DNA from: Pokkaliibacter plantistimulans
Lineage (GTDB): Bacteria; Pseudomonadota; Gammaproteobacteria; Pseudomonadales; Balneatricaceae
Direction of reading: 5' to 3'
Assembly: GCF_046844695.1 (NCBI RefSeq)
Contig: NZ_CP177354.1
Span: 1,860,001-1,924,000, forward strand
Length of the DNA: 64,000 nucleotides
Shown here: in pieces, positions 42,080 to 51,706 of the stretch
Layout of the letters: each line of letters starts with the position of its first letter
Position numbering within the stretch: the stretch's first letter is position 1
Position numbers and translations under genes: made by a program
Notes under the pieces: model-generated
Database searches by the model: none
The model's input: only the letters and a program-made list of their open reading frames with translations
Told to the model about the DNA's origin: nothing

Positions 42080-43726
42080 TTAAATGCTGAACCGCGCAAT
42101 CCACTGTTGCATCTCTTCGGCGCGTTTGGCCACCAGTCGGCTTTGCTGGGCGATATGCTTGGAGCCGCCGTCCGTTTGCTGGGCAATAGTGGCGATATTG
42201 ACCAGATTGCGGCTCATTTCTTCCGCCACACAACTTTGTTGCTGTACGGCCGTGGCGACCAGGGTATTCATGTCGCGTATTTCACTGATCTTGCCTGCGA
42301 TCACGTCGAAGTGCGCGCTGCTCTCTTCCGTTTGCTGCACGCTGCTTTCTGCCTGCTGGAGGCCCTGCCGCATGGAGTGCACCGCATCCTGACAGGCTTG
42401 ACGCAGACGCTCGTTAAGTTGGGTGATTTCTTCCGTCGATTGTCGGGTGCGCATCGCCAGCGTACGTACTTCGTCAGCGACTACCGCAAAACCACGACCC
42501 TGTTCACCTGCCCGTGCGGCCTCAATAGCCGCATTCAGGGCCAGCAAGTTGGTTTGATCGGAGATGGAAGTAATCTGTTGCAGGATCACTCCGACCTCTT
42601 CACCCTGCTTTTCCAGCATGGTAACGGTGTCGGCAGAAGCGGCAATTGAGCTGGCCAGTACGCCAATCTGTTCAATATTTTTCTGCACCAGTTGCTTGCC
42701 TGCCTGGGCCCGGTCACTGACTTCCTGTGTGGTTCGGGCAGTGTTGGTGGCGTGTTGCGATACCTCCACCGAGGTGGCGGCCATTTCCTGCATGGCGGTA
42801 ACCAGCAGGTGAGTTTCATTATTCTGCTGTTCCACGCCCTTGCTGCTTTGCTCCGCTGCAGCCGACAGTTCGGCACTGTTTTGGTCAAGATGTGATGCTT
42901 GCTCACGAACGGAGCCAATCAGCTGCTGCAGGCTATCGAGAGACTGGTCAAGGCACTGGCTAAGCTGGCCCAGCTCATCCCGGGCATGGTGGTTCAGGCG
43001 GCAGGTCAGGTTGCCTGCGGCCATCTGTTCGATAACCCCAAGGGCGCGGCGCAATGGCAGGCTGATGCTGTGATTGATTTCGCGGCTGATGTAGGCAATG
43101 AACAGAAATGCGCCCACCAGAATGGCGATAAACTTGCGTGCCTCCTGCCAGAACAGCTCATCGACATCATCCAGATAGACCCCGGTAGCGGTGATCCAGC
43201 CCCAGGCCGGTGCTTGCATGGCATAGGTCAACTTGGGCACTGCAGTGGTCTGGCCACTCTTGCTCCAGTAATACTGACTGGACGCTTCCCCATGTTGCCG
43301 GACTTCCCTCACCAGTGGCGGCAGAAAAACGTTGCCGCTGGCATCCTTGATGGTACTGAGATTCTGGCCGTTGAGCGTGGGCAGCACCGGATGCATGACG
43401 AAGGTGCCCTGTTCGGACAGGATAAAAACATAGTTGTTGTCGGCATAACGCATGGCACCAATGGCTTCTTTAGCCCGTTGCTGGGCCTCTGCCAGGCTGA
43501 GAGCCCCCTGTCTGGCCTGGTCTGCATAGTAGCCAATCAGACTGGCAGCCTGTTCGGCGATGCCTTTGCTTTGTACCTGTCGTTCCTCAAGGATTTGCCC
43601 TTTCATCATCACCAGGTTGTAGCAGGCGGTGTAGATGACCAGTAAGGCCATGAGTAAGGTGAGCGACAGTATTTTTTTGTAGATAGAAATATCTTTGAAG
43701 AGCTTTTGCATGGTAGTGGCCCGCAT
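42080..43726 (-). CDS. methyl-accepting chemotaxis protein, Cache sensor
   Basis: A 548-residue chemoreceptor. A transmembrane segment at 16-36 is followed by a periplasmic single-Cache domain (~40-190, with the MRYADNNYVFILSEQG and HPVLPTLNGQNLS motifs that often bind carboxylic acids), a second span near 200, HAMP (~215-270) and the signalling hairpin with NLLALNAAIEAARAGEQGRGFAVVADEVR. It converges on moaB. Its place beside the aromatic cluster suggests a taxis role for that substrate; that is inference. Confidence 0.85.
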   Translation of the reverse strand: MRATTMQKLFKDISIYKKILSLTLLMALLVIYTACYNLVMMKGQILEERQVQSKGIAEQAASLIGYYADQARQGALSLAEAQQRAKEAIGAMRYADNNYVFILSEQGTFVMHPVLPTLNGQNLSTIKDASGNVFLPPLVREVRQHGEASSQYYWSKSGQTTAVPKLTYAMQAPAWGWITATGVYLDDVDELFWQEARKFIAILVGAFLFIAYISREINHSISLPLRRALGVIEQMAAGNLTCRLNHHARDELGQLSQCLDQSLDSLQQLIGSVREQASHLDQNSAELSAAAEQSSKGVEQQNNETHLLVTAMQEMAATSVEVSQHATNTARTTQEVSDRAQAGKQLVQKNIEQIGVLASSIAASADTVTMLEKQGEEVGVILQQITSISDQTNLLALNAAIEAARAGEQGRGFAVVADEVRTLAMRTRQSTEEITQLNERLRQACQDAVHSMRQGLQQAESSVQQTEESSAHFDVIAGKISEIRDMNTLVATAVQQQSCVAEEMSRNLVNIATIAQQTDGGSKHIAQQSRLVAKRAEEMQQWIARFSI

Positions 43727-43838
43727 TTCATCCTGTGCTCCGGACGTGTCGATTGCACGTGCACAGCATTCACTATTGATGTCTGATCTTTAACGTTTAA
43801 GAGTTGGCTGGTTATATTCCCTGGCAAAACCAGGTTGT

Positions 43839-45290
43839 TCAGGGGAAGGTCGATGGCCGCGCCAGCAACTCCCGAAAATGTGCATGGCGGTGCAGCGCCA
43901 GCGCAATAAACTGCTCTGCCTCCAGGGGGCGGCTGAATAAATAGCCCTGTAAGGTGTCTACGCCCAGGTCACGCAGAAACAGCGCCTGCTCCAGAGTTTC
44001 GACCCCTTCGGCCACGGTTTGCATACCGAGCGTCTGAGCCAGCACCACAATAGAGCGGACAATGGCCACCGCGTCAGCATTGTGTGGGGTGTCAGCCACA
44101 AAGGAGCGGTCGATCTTGAGACTGTCGATGGGCAGGCGGCGCAGATGGCTGAGGGACGAATAGCCGGTGCCGAAATCGTCCAGTGCCAGAGCAATGCCCA
44201 TGCTCTTCAACTGCAGCAACTGCTGGATGGCCAGATCGGGATCTTTGGCCACGGCCGACTCGGTCAGTTCGATGACCAGTCGGGCCGGATCGAACCCCGA
44301 ACTGTCCAGCGCCGACTGAATGTGAGGAATCAATTGTGGGTGCTGCAGGTCGAGCGCAGACAGATTGACCGCGATACTGATATGCAGACCCGCCTGATTC
44401 CAGGCAGTGGCAATCGCCAGCGCTTCGCGCAGCACCCAGGCGCTGAGGTGGGTGATCATGCCATTGCGTTCTGCCAGAGGGATGAATTCGTTGGGAGGCA
44501 CCGAGCCCAACTGTTCGTCGTGCCAGCGTAGTAGCGCTTCTGCGCCCTGCAGACAGCCGTCGCGCGCGCCAACTTTGGCCTGCAGCGCCAGCGACAGGCC
44601 GTCGTTGCCCAGTGTCGAGCTGAGCCGTGAAACCACCTGATACTGACGATCCAGCTGTTCACCCAGTTTGCTTGAATAGAGGTTGACTCCACCGCCGGCA
44701 TGGTGACTCAGGCCATCCTTGGCGGCCGCGTAGCCAGCACGTACTAACTCTTCTGCAGTGCCGGGAATCTCATCGCTGGTCACCAGCCCGGCGGCTACCA
44801 CCAGATGCAGCTCTGCCATCTGCCAGGGGATCGGGCTGGTCAGGGTCAGCCACAGGTTATGGGCGACTGCCTGTGGATCATCGCCATCAATAATGGCGGC
44901 AAACAGTTCGCCCTGAATGCGTGCTGCATCGCCTTGCTGCCGCACCGCTTCACGGATGCGCTCGGAGGTAACGTTGATGGTATGCAGGGCGGCAGCAATA
45001 CCATGGTGTTCAGCAATCTCGGCGAAGTCGTTAATCACCAGAAAAATCAGACTGCATGGCCGACTCTGCGCCTTAGCGGTATCGATCCGCTCCATCAGCA
45101 GATCCAGATTGGGCAACCCCGTCTGGGGATCATGGGTCGCCTGATGGCGCACCACTTCACGGATAATCGGACAGATTGTCTCTAACTCTTGCCAGGGGGG
45201 CGCCTCCTTCTCGCTCAGGGACTGAACCAGTTCACAGCAGAGCTGTGCCTGAGGTAACGGCGCAGGCAAGAGCCCGGAACTATGCGTCAT
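43839..45290 (-). CDS. degenerate-GGDEF/EAL c-di-GMP phosphodiesterase
   Basis: A 483-residue protein with a GGDEF-like domain (~50-220) whose active motif is lost (QGELF in place of GGEEF) and an intact EAL domain (~230-475) with EALLRW, NLSALDL, IELTESAV, DDFGTGYSSL and TVAEGVET. It should hydrolyse c-di-GMP; the front domain may only regulate. There are no clear membrane spans. It is transcribed away from the MCP gene, 112 bp upstream. Confidence 0.85.
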   Translation of the reverse strand: MTHSSGLLPAPLPQAQLCCELVQSLSEKEAPPWQELETICPIIREVVRHQATHDPQTGLPNLDLLMERIDTAKAQSRPCSLIFLVINDFAEIAEHHGIAAALHTINVTSERIREAVRQQGDAARIQGELFAAIIDGDDPQAVAHNLWLTLTSPIPWQMAELHLVVAAGLVTSDEIPGTAEELVRAGYAAAKDGLSHHAGGGVNLYSSKLGEQLDRQYQVVSRLSSTLGNDGLSLALQAKVGARDGCLQGAEALLRWHDEQLGSVPPNEFIPLAERNGMITHLSAWVLREALAIATAWNQAGLHISIAVNLSALDLQHPQLIPHIQSALDSSGFDPARLVIELTESAVAKDPDLAIQQLLQLKSMGIALALDDFGTGYSSLSHLRRLPIDSLKIDRSFVADTPHNADAVAIVRSIVVLAQTLGMQTVAEGVETLEQALFLRDLGVDTLQGYLFSRPLEAEQFIALALHRHAHFRELLARPSTFP

Positions 45291-45301
45291 GGGGGAAGCT
45301 C

Positions 45302-45520
45302 CTAGAAAGTCAGCTCGAAGCGACCATGCATCTGCTGTAAATGCGTGGCGGTCTGGCCTTGCCGGAGAACCTCAGGGGAGATACCGACGGCGGACATAGT
45401 GGGGTGATACATAACATTGTGCGACGTGCCAGATCGCTCAGCATCACGGTAGCCGCTGACCAGCGATGGATTGGGAGCAAAGTGGCGCTGCTGTTGAAAT
45501 GCAGATGGGTTATTGCGCAT
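45302..45520 (-). CDS. possible outer-membrane protein remnant
   Basis: A 72-codon ORF without a strong ribosome site, ending GRFELTF with a C-terminal Phe like many beta-barrels. An overlapping frame (45310-45693) has a stretch QVTFTTDATYARNENAP that runs into this frame if a frameshift is allowed. I read the pair as a decayed gene. No family is recognised. It lies in a 485-bp gap between the EAL gene and emrB. Confidence 0.2.
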   Translation of the reverse strand: MRNNPSAFQQQRHFAPNPSLVSGYRDAERSGTSHNVMYHPTMSAVGISPEVLRQGQTATHLQQMHGRFELTF

Positions 45521-45707
45521 GGGGCATTCTCATTTCGTGCATAGGTGGCGTCCGTGGTGAATGTCACCTGATATTCAAAGTGCTGTGTATGGCTGTTTGG
45601 GGGGCACCACGACGTCAGGGGCGGAGTAGCCAGAGGCGGCCACTTCCGGCCGGTACGGGAAGATATGCCGCTGAATTTGCCCATCATGACCATGCGTACG
45701 CTTTTCG

Positions 45708-45740
45708 CGGCCCGGTGGTGAGGTGATCACCACCGGGCCG
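45708..45740. other. 13-bp stem-loop downstream of emrB
   Basis: CGGCCCGGTGGTG/CACCACCGGGCCG with loop AGGTGAT. It lies 35 bp past the emrB stop on the minus strand but has no T-run after it in that direction, so it is a poor intrinsic terminator and may only stabilise the messenger end. Confidence 0.45.
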
Positions 45741-45775
45741 AACCTGAACAGTCAGACTGTACGGTGTTGCTTTGT

Positions 45776-47317
45776 TTAATGTCCTACCGAAGCGGCATCG
45801 ACGCTGCGACTGGCTTTAGGGGCCAGAGCAATAGCGCATGCGGCAATGAAGAAGATAATGGCGATGGTCTGCATCAGGCTGTTGGTGGCCAGCATCATGC
45901 TTTGCCCGGTTACCATGTTGTTGAACATCTCCCGTGCCATCTGCCCGGCCTCGCCAGGGGCGGAACTGATCAGGCTGTACAGGTCGCCAGAAGGGTCAAC
46001 CACACTGGCCAGCTGGTCATGGGCAATATAGCGGCCGTCCTGCCAGAAGGTGGTCACCAGAGAAGTGGCGAAGGCACCGGCGATGGTCCGCACGAAATTC
46101 ATCAGACCTGCCGCCGAGGCCATTTCCCTTTCTTCCACTGAGCCCATCGCCAGTCCGGTGATGGGGATGTAATACATCGGCATGCCTAGACCCATGACGA
46201 ACAGCGGAATGCAGATCGACCAGTAGTCCATATCCGGGCTGGCAAAAGAGCGCCAGAGGGTGTCACAGCCGAGCCAGGTGCAGCCGATAAAAATCAGCCA
46301 GCGCGAATCAATGCGGTTCGACAGGTTGGCAGCGATGGGGGAGAAGATGACGGACAGCAGGCCACCCCAGGCCACCACAATGCCCGACCAGGTAGTGGTG
46401 TACCCCATGTTGGACTGCAGCCACATCGGCGTCAGTACGTTAAGACCGAAGAAGCAGCCGAAGGCCAGGGCGAGCACGACCATGCTGGCGGTGAAACCAC
46501 GATGGCGAAAGACGCGAATATCGACTATCGGGTGCTCTTCGGTGAGCTCCCAGATAACAAAGCTGAGGAAGCCGATAACAGCCACCGCCGCCAGCACGCA
46601 GATTTCCTCGGAGGCGAACCAGTCCAGATCCTTACCTTCATCGAGCATGATCTGTAAGGCGGCGACCCAGACTACCAGCAGTACAAAACCGACCACATCC
46701 ATCCGGTTTTTTACCAGAGGATCTTCATAGGCCTTGAGCAGCGCCCAGCTTGCCACACCAAACAGCAGCGCCAGAGGGACGTTGATCATATAGACCCAGG
46801 GCCAGCTGTAGTTATCGCAGATCCAGCCACCGAGCACCGGGCCGCAAACCGGGGCCAGCAGGCTGGTCATTGCCCACAGGCCGGTAGCCATCATCGCCTT
46901 ATCTTTGGGGAATATACGCAGCAGCAGGGTTTGCGACAGTGCCATGATGGGGCCACCGGCCATCCCCTGCATGACGCGCATGAGCAGCAGCATATTGAGT
47001 GAGGTGGCCATGCCGCACAGCAGCGAAGCGATACCAAACATGAATACCGCGACTGCGAAGACCTTCACGCCGCCGAAGCGGGAAGTCAGCCAGCCGGTCA
47101 TGGGAACGGTGATGGCTTCCGCAACGGCATAGGCGGTGATGATCCAGGTGCCCTGGCTGGTGCTGGCGCCCAGAGCACCGGCCATATTCGGCTGGGTGAC
47201 GTTGGCGATGGTCATGTTGAGCACTGCAAAAAAGTTGGACATGGCCAGAATAACGGCACTGATCCATAGCAGGGCACCTTGCAGGGCGGGAGGATGGTGG
47301 GCTGCAGCGTTTGACAT
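45776..47317 (-). CDS. emrB: DHA2 multidrug efflux permease
   Basis: A 513-residue major-facilitator drug/H+ antiporter with about 14 spans, of the EmrB/DHA2 group (MTIANVTQPNMAGALGAS near 35, GWLTSRFGGVKVF near 77, proton motif near 120). It joins the HlyD-like protein and an outer-membrane factor encoded upstream to form a tripartite pump. Confidence 0.88.
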   Translation of the reverse strand: MSNAAAHHPPALQGALLWISAVILAMSNFFAVLNMTIANVTQPNMAGALGASTSQGTWIITAYAVAEAITVPMTGWLTSRFGGVKVFAVAVFMFGIASLLCGMATSLNMLLLMRVMQGMAGGPIMALSQTLLLRIFPKDKAMMATGLWAMTSLLAPVCGPVLGGWICDNYSWPWVYMINVPLALLFGVASWALLKAYEDPLVKNRMDVVGFVLLVVWVAALQIMLDEGKDLDWFASEEICVLAAVAVIGFLSFVIWELTEEHPIVDIRVFRHRGFTASMVVLALAFGCFFGLNVLTPMWLQSNMGYTTTWSGIVVAWGGLLSVIFSPIAANLSNRIDSRWLIFIGCTWLGCDTLWRSFASPDMDYWSICIPLFVMGLGMPMYYIPITGLAMGSVEEREMASAAGLMNFVRTIAGAFATSLVTTFWQDGRYIAHDQLASVVDPSGDLYSLISSAPGEAGQMAREMFNNMVTGQSMMLATNSLMQTIAIIFFIAACAIALAPKASRSVDAASVGH

Positions 47318-47330
47318 GATGAGCTCCTGA

Positions 47331-48518
47331 TCAGGACTTGCTGTGCAGGTCGACCTTGGCGGTCATGGTCAGGCCGACACGCAGCGGATGCTGCTGCAGC
47401 TCGCTGGGATCAAGAGCAATACGAACCGGCAAGCGCTGTACCACCTTGATCCAGTTACCGGTGGCATTTTGTGCCGGAATCAGACCAAAGGCCGCTCCGG
47501 TACCACCGTCAAAACCTTCCACCACACCGTGATAGATCACGTCTTTGCCGTACAAATCGCTGATCAGCTCTACCTTCTGACCGGCTTTTACCTGTTTCAG
47601 CTGGATTTCCTTGAAGTTAGCCTCGACATACATGTTCTGTACCGGTACGACGGTCAGCAGCGGTGAAGAGGGCTGGACCCGCTGGCCCAGCTCCACCTGG
47701 CGTCGGGCGACAATGCCATCGACCGGCGAACGGATAATAGTACGGTCCAGATCCAGCTGAGCCTGATCACGCTTGGCACGGGCCAGCACCACCTCAGGGT
47801 TGTTGGCCAGCGAGGCATCGCTGATCAGTACCGCATTGGCCTGCTGGGCACCCATGGCCGCATTGCGGCTGGCGGTAGCTTGAGCCACCGCAGCCTTGGC
47901 GGCATTGACGTTGGCCTGGGCGCTGGCATAGGCATTCTGCACCTGAGTCAGCTCATCACCCGACACTGCCCCTGACTCCACCAGTGCCTTACGTCGCTGC
48001 AGGTCGATACTGGCGCGTTTCAGATCCGCCTGAGCAGAGGCCAGCTGTGCTTGTAACCGCTTGATTTCCTCATCAAAGGATGACACCTGATCACCCAGCC
48101 GGGCGTCGTTGGCCTGATAGCTTTTGACACGACGAATAGCACTGTCGAGATTGGCTTCGGCTTGCGCCAGGGCCAGTTTGGCGTCGGCAGGGTCAATCAC
48201 CACCAGAATGTCGCCTTTCTTCACTGCCTGTGAGTCTTTCACAGCCACTTCGGCCACGGTACCCGTGACAGCCGACATGACCTGAGCAGATTCCACTGCG
48301 GCGTAGGCGTTATCAGTCTCCACGTATTGGGAGGCAACGATTTCCCAATAGCTCAGGGCGCTCGCGCCGGCGACGGCAACGGCCAGCCCCAGTGCAGCAA
48401 ACAGGGCTTTACGGCGGGACGGTGGTGTCTGTACTGACTCAGGATTACCCATTTGGCTGTACTTGGATTCGTTAATGGTGGAAACCTTGATGGTGATATT
48501 GTCGATGGGCTTGTTCAT
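47331..48518 (-). CDS. emrA: HlyD-type membrane fusion protein
   Basis: A 395-residue periplasmic adaptor with one N-terminal span (~38-60), a lipoyl-like beta-barrel half at ~75-105, long coiled-coil hairpins (~110-235), and the second lipoyl half DRTIIRSPVDGIVARRQVELG near 255. It lies 13 bp before emrB and after the outer-membrane factor. It links inner and outer components of the efflux pump. Confidence 0.88.
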   Translation of the reverse strand: MNKPIDNITIKVSTINESKYSQMGNPESVQTPPSRRKALFAALGLAVAVAGASALSYWEIVASQYVETDNAYAAVESAQVMSAVTGTVAEVAVKDSQAVKKGDILVVIDPADAKLALAQAEANLDSAIRRVKSYQANDARLGDQVSSFDEEIKRLQAQLASAQADLKRASIDLQRRKALVESGAVSGDELTQVQNAYASAQANVNAAKAAVAQATASRNAAMGAQQANAVLISDASLANNPEVVLARAKRDQAQLDLDRTIIRSPVDGIVARRQVELGQRVQPSSPLLTVVPVQNMYVEANFKEIQLKQVKAGQKVELISDLYGKDVIYHGVVEGFDGGTGAAFGLIPAQNATGNWIKVVQRLPVRIALDPSELQQHPLRVGLTMTAKVDLHSKS

Positions 48519-48556
48519 GACTAAATCCTTGGCGGCGTGTTTGCTGTCGATTGGGC

Positions 48557-50044
48557 TTACTGGTGACTGGCGGATGATTGAGAGGCAGCGTGATAGCCTC
48601 CGCCCAGGGCTTTGATCAGGGCGACATCCAGAGCAAAGGACTGGCTCTGCAGATCAGCCAGAGCACGACGACTGGCGATGACGCCATCCTCTGCCGTCAG
48701 CACGGCTAAATAGCTGGCCAAGCCCCCTTCATAGCGGGCATCGGTCAACTTATAGGCTTCTTCTGCGGTCTCCAGTGCGGCCTGACGCTGTTGCAGCTGT
48801 GGTGTCAGCAAGTGTTGCTGGGTAACCGCACTGACGACGTCATGCAGTGCCTGCAGCAGCGTCTGGTTATAGCTGGCCACCGCACTGTCGTAGTCGGCTC
48901 GGGCTACACGATAAGCGCCCTGTAACTGGCCGCCCCGGAAAATGGGCAGGCTGATCGCCGGACCGATGCCCGCGATTTCGGAGCCGCCCTGAGTCAGCAG
49001 GTCCAGGCTACCCAACGACTGCATACCGACATAGGCACTGAGGTTAACGTTGGGCATAAAGCCTGCACGCGCTACCTCGATACCTTTGGCGGCGGCTTCC
49101 ACCCGTTGACGTGCTGCGACCAGATCGGGACGGTGGCCAATCAGCTCAGCATCCAGATCAGAGGGCAGTGTTTGTTGCTGGCTCAGGTCGATAGTCGGGC
49201 GGGTGATGGACAAGGCCCGGTCCGGACCCACCCCGGCCAGCGCCGTCAGCTGGTAGCGTTGCATGACAATGGCCTCATCGGCTGCCAGCAGATCAGCCTT
49301 GGCTTCTGCCAGCCGCGATTCGGCCTGACGCACACTGGCCATGGTTTCCAGACCATTGCGCTGGCGGCTCTGCAGTAAGGTCAGGCTGTGCTGACGCACG
49401 GTCACTGCTTGTTGAGCCGCATCGCGATCGGCATGCAGACGAGCCAGTTCGGCATAGGCGGATGCTATGGCAGTGGTCAGCACCAGTCGGGTCTGGGCCG
49501 CTTCGGCCTGAGCTGCTGCCAGTTCCGAGGTGGCCGCAGCGACTGCCGCACGGTTTTTACCCCAGAAGTCGAGTTCATAACTGAAATCCAGTGCGGCCCG
49601 TGAGGCATTGTTGAAGTTCTGAGGCACCACCGCCTCGGGCACACCATTGTTGTAGCTCTGTTTAAGGCGACTGACGCTGGTATCCAGATTGACGGCGGGC
49701 AGCAGGCTGGCACCGGCCTGCTGTGCATAGCCCGCTGCTTTGAGGATACGTGCACGGGCGGTCTGCAGATCGGGTGCATCCTGCAGAGCTTGCGCTATCA
49801 GTTCATTAAGCTGGGGATCGGCATAGCGCTGCCACCAGCTCTGCTCGGTCCATGGAGATTCGGTGTTAGACATAGGTAGGCTATTTGACAGGCTGTGTTT
49901 GCTGGGCAGTTGCTGTGTTGTGTTCAGTTCTGGCAGCTGGCCCAGATCGGGAACGCTGGCGCAGCCAGCCAGGGTTACGCCCAGCAGCAGTGCCAGGCAG
50001 CAATGGTTAAGCGGAGGAAGACGGTTATGGGGTAGAGGTTTCAT
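48557..50044 (-). CDS. NodT-family outer-membrane efflux factor
   Basis: A 495-residue TolC-like channel with a lipoprotein signal (LLLGVTLAGCAS, lipid Cys near 28) and two long internal repeats of coiled-coil and barrel strands (LQTARARILKAAGYAQQAGASLLPAV; a second unit begins near 270). NodT types act with EmrAB-like pumps. It is first in the operon and faces a divergent TetR gene with two nested palindromes between. Confidence 0.87.
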   Translation of the reverse strand: MKPLPHNRLPPLNHCCLALLLGVTLAGCASVPDLGQLPELNTTQQLPSKHSLSNSLPMSNTESPWTEQSWWQRYADPQLNELIAQALQDAPDLQTARARILKAAGYAQQAGASLLPAVNLDTSVSRLKQSYNNGVPEAVVPQNFNNASRAALDFSYELDFWGKNRAAVAAATSELAAAQAEAAQTRLVLTTAIASAYAELARLHADRDAAQQAVTVRQHSLTLLQSRQRNGLETMASVRQAESRLAEAKADLLAADEAIVMQRYQLTALAGVGPDRALSITRPTIDLSQQQTLPSDLDAELIGHRPDLVAARQRVEAAAKGIEVARAGFMPNVNLSAYVGMQSLGSLDLLTQGGSEIAGIGPAISLPIFRGGQLQGAYRVARADYDSAVASYNQTLLQALHDVVSAVTQQHLLTPQLQQRQAALETAEEAYKLTDARYEGGLASYLAVLTAEDGVIASRRALADLQSQSFALDVALIKALGGGYHAASQSSASHQ

Positions 50045-50061
50045 TTCTGGTGCTCATAACT

Positions 50062-50080
50062 TAACTTATGGGTTAAGTTA
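50062..50080. promoter_or_regulatory. TetR operator 1 of the efflux operon
   Basis: TAACTTA, five bases (TGGGT), TAAGTTA: an inverted repeat 18 bp upstream of the outer-membrane factor start. It probably overlaps the efflux promoter. Confidence 0.5.
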
Positions 50081-50114
50081 TAATCCTTGTATACGAAGTC
50101 TGTCAATGTTAAAT

Positions 50115-50130
50115 TTAACTCAATAGTTAA
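50115..50130. promoter_or_regulatory. TetR operator 2 of the efflux operon
   Basis: TTAACT-CAAT-AGTTAA, a perfect six-bp inverted repeat 15 bp before the TetR start. The AGTTAA half resembles the first operator, so the same repressor probably binds both. Confidence 0.5.
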
Positions 50131-50144
50131 GTTATGGAGGCCGA

Positions 50145-50744
50145 ATGAGGATAAAAAGCGAAACTAGGCGTAAGGCTATTGTGCAGGGAGCATCGGAAGT
50201 CTTTCTGGAGAAGGGCTATGCACCAACCGTAATGGCTGAGATTGCGTCGCGGGTAGGGGTGTCGAAGCCTACCCTCTACAGTTACTTTCCGTCTAAGGAG
50301 GAGCTGTTTCTGGAAGTGATCAAAACGCTGGTGGCAGAGCGTCTGTCATCGGCCTTTGAGCCGCTGATTGAGGGCCAGGATCTGAGCGACATTTTGCAGA
50401 CCTTTGGCCAACAGTATCTGACCAATGTGCTGAAACCGGACATCGTCACGCTACGTGGCATCATGATGACGGAAGCACAACGCACCGGCATTGGTCCGCG
50501 GCTGTATAAAGAAGGTCCGGGGCAGGAAGTAGATAAGCTGGCTTTTTTTCTGGCCAAGGAGATGCTGGCCGGGCGCCTGCGTCCAGGTCGACCCGAAACG
50601 GCGGCAGCTCATTTGCTGGGCATGTTTGAGAGCGAGTATCAGGAGTTCATGCTGGGGGCAACGGATACCCTGCCGACACAGGAGCGAATTAATCAGTCAG
50701 TGGCGGACGCGGTATCCATGTTCCTGCGTGGCTATGCGCCGTAA
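50145..50744 (+). CDS. TetR-family repressor of efflux operon
   Basis: A 199-residue TetR regulator with the helix-turn-helix at ~10-60 (MAEIASRVGVSKPTLYSYFPSKEELF) and a helical ligand pocket. It is divergent from the NodT-emrA-emrB operon with 100 bp and two palindromes between, the standard layout of an efflux repressor. A GGAGG lies eight bases before ATG. Confidence 0.83.
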   Translation: MRIKSETRRKAIVQGASEVFLEKGYAPTVMAEIASRVGVSKPTLYSYFPSKEELFLEVIKTLVAERLSSAFEPLIEGQDLSDILQTFGQQYLTNVLKPDIVTLRGIMMTEAQRTGIGPRLYKEGPGQEVDKLAFFLAKEMLAGRLRPGRPETAAAHLLGMFESEYQEFMLGATDTLPTQERINQSVADAVSMFLRGYAP

Positions 50745-50770
50745 CAGTGGTACTGCATTAGTTATCACCG

Positions 50771-51706
50771 TTACGCCTTACCGTACACCACCACGCAGTT
50801 GCGCCCCGCCGCCTTGGCCTGATACAGGGCTTCGTCAGCAGTGCGTATCCAGTCGGTGCAGCAGAACTGCGGGGTTGACTGACACTCCGCCACCCCGGCG
50901 GAGAAGGTGTAGCTAAAGCCGGGAGCAATGCTTTCCAGGTTTTCCCCGGCGAGCCGTTGTTGCAACCGAGCAATGACGGCCCGGGCGCTGTCCTGGCTGG
51001 TTTCCGGTAGCAGCAGGGCGAATTCTTCGCCGCCCAAACGGCCGACTACATCATTTTTGCGCAGCTGCTGCGTCAGCACCTCGGCGAAATGACGAAGTAC
51101 ATCATCGCCCTTGAGATGGCCATAGCCGTCATTGATCTTCTTGAAGTGGTCAATGTCGATTACTGCCAGACTGGTGGCATGGCCGTAGCGGTGCGCGCGC
51201 TGGCATTCATTGTCCAGCTGCTGCATAAAATGGCGGCGGTTGGGGAGGCCAGTCAGCTCGTCGGTCATGGCCTGTCTGGCCAGCTCAATCTGCGCTTTCT
51301 GTAGTGCGAGTTCGACCCGCTTGAACAGGGTAATGTCGTTGCAGACCAGCACGACTTCGCCATCCGGGTTGAGCTGTTCTGTCATCAACAACCAGCGCCC
51401 ATCAACCAGCTCTACCTCATAGTTGCGGAAGGGCGCTGAACGGTACTGGCTGTGAATATAGGCCAGCCAGTCCTCCAGTTTGTGGGTGTGGGCTTTCATG
51501 CCTACGCCGGTAGTAAACATCCAGCTCAGCAGGTCATCGTAGCTCTGCTTATATACCGGACAATTCTGCAACCCAAACGCATTGAGAAAAGCCTGGTTAT
51601 AGAAGATGACCTGATCTTTGGCATCCAGTACCGCGATGCCGTTTTCGCTGGCGGCGATATGTTCGATCAATACCTTTTGCAGATGCTCGTTCGTTTTGAT
51701 GTCCAC
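50771..51706 (-). CDS. PAS-GGDEF diguanylate cyclase
   Basis: A 311-residue protein with a PAS-type sensor (~15-135) and a GGDEF domain (~145-305) with active motif GGEEF in RLGGEEFALLLPE and an RKND product-inhibition site just before it. It should make c-di-GMP. It is cytoplasmic, with no spans. The stop lies 27 bp from the converging TetR stop, so no terminator separates them clearly. Confidence 0.88.
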   Translation of the reverse strand: MDIKTNEHLQKVLIEHIAASENGIAVLDAKDQVIFYNQAFLNAFGLQNCPVYKQSYDDLLSWMFTTGVGMKAHTHKLEDWLAYIHSQYRSAPFRNYEVELVDGRWLLMTEQLNPDGEVVLVCNDITLFKRVELALQKAQIELARQAMTDELTGLPNRRHFMQQLDNECQRAHRYGHATSLAVIDIDHFKKINDGYGHLKGDDVLRHFAEVLTQQLRKNDVVGRLGGEEFALLLPETSQDSARAVIARLQQRLAGENLESIAPGFSYTFSAGVAECQSTPQFCCTDWIRTADEALYQAKAAGRNCVVVYGKA

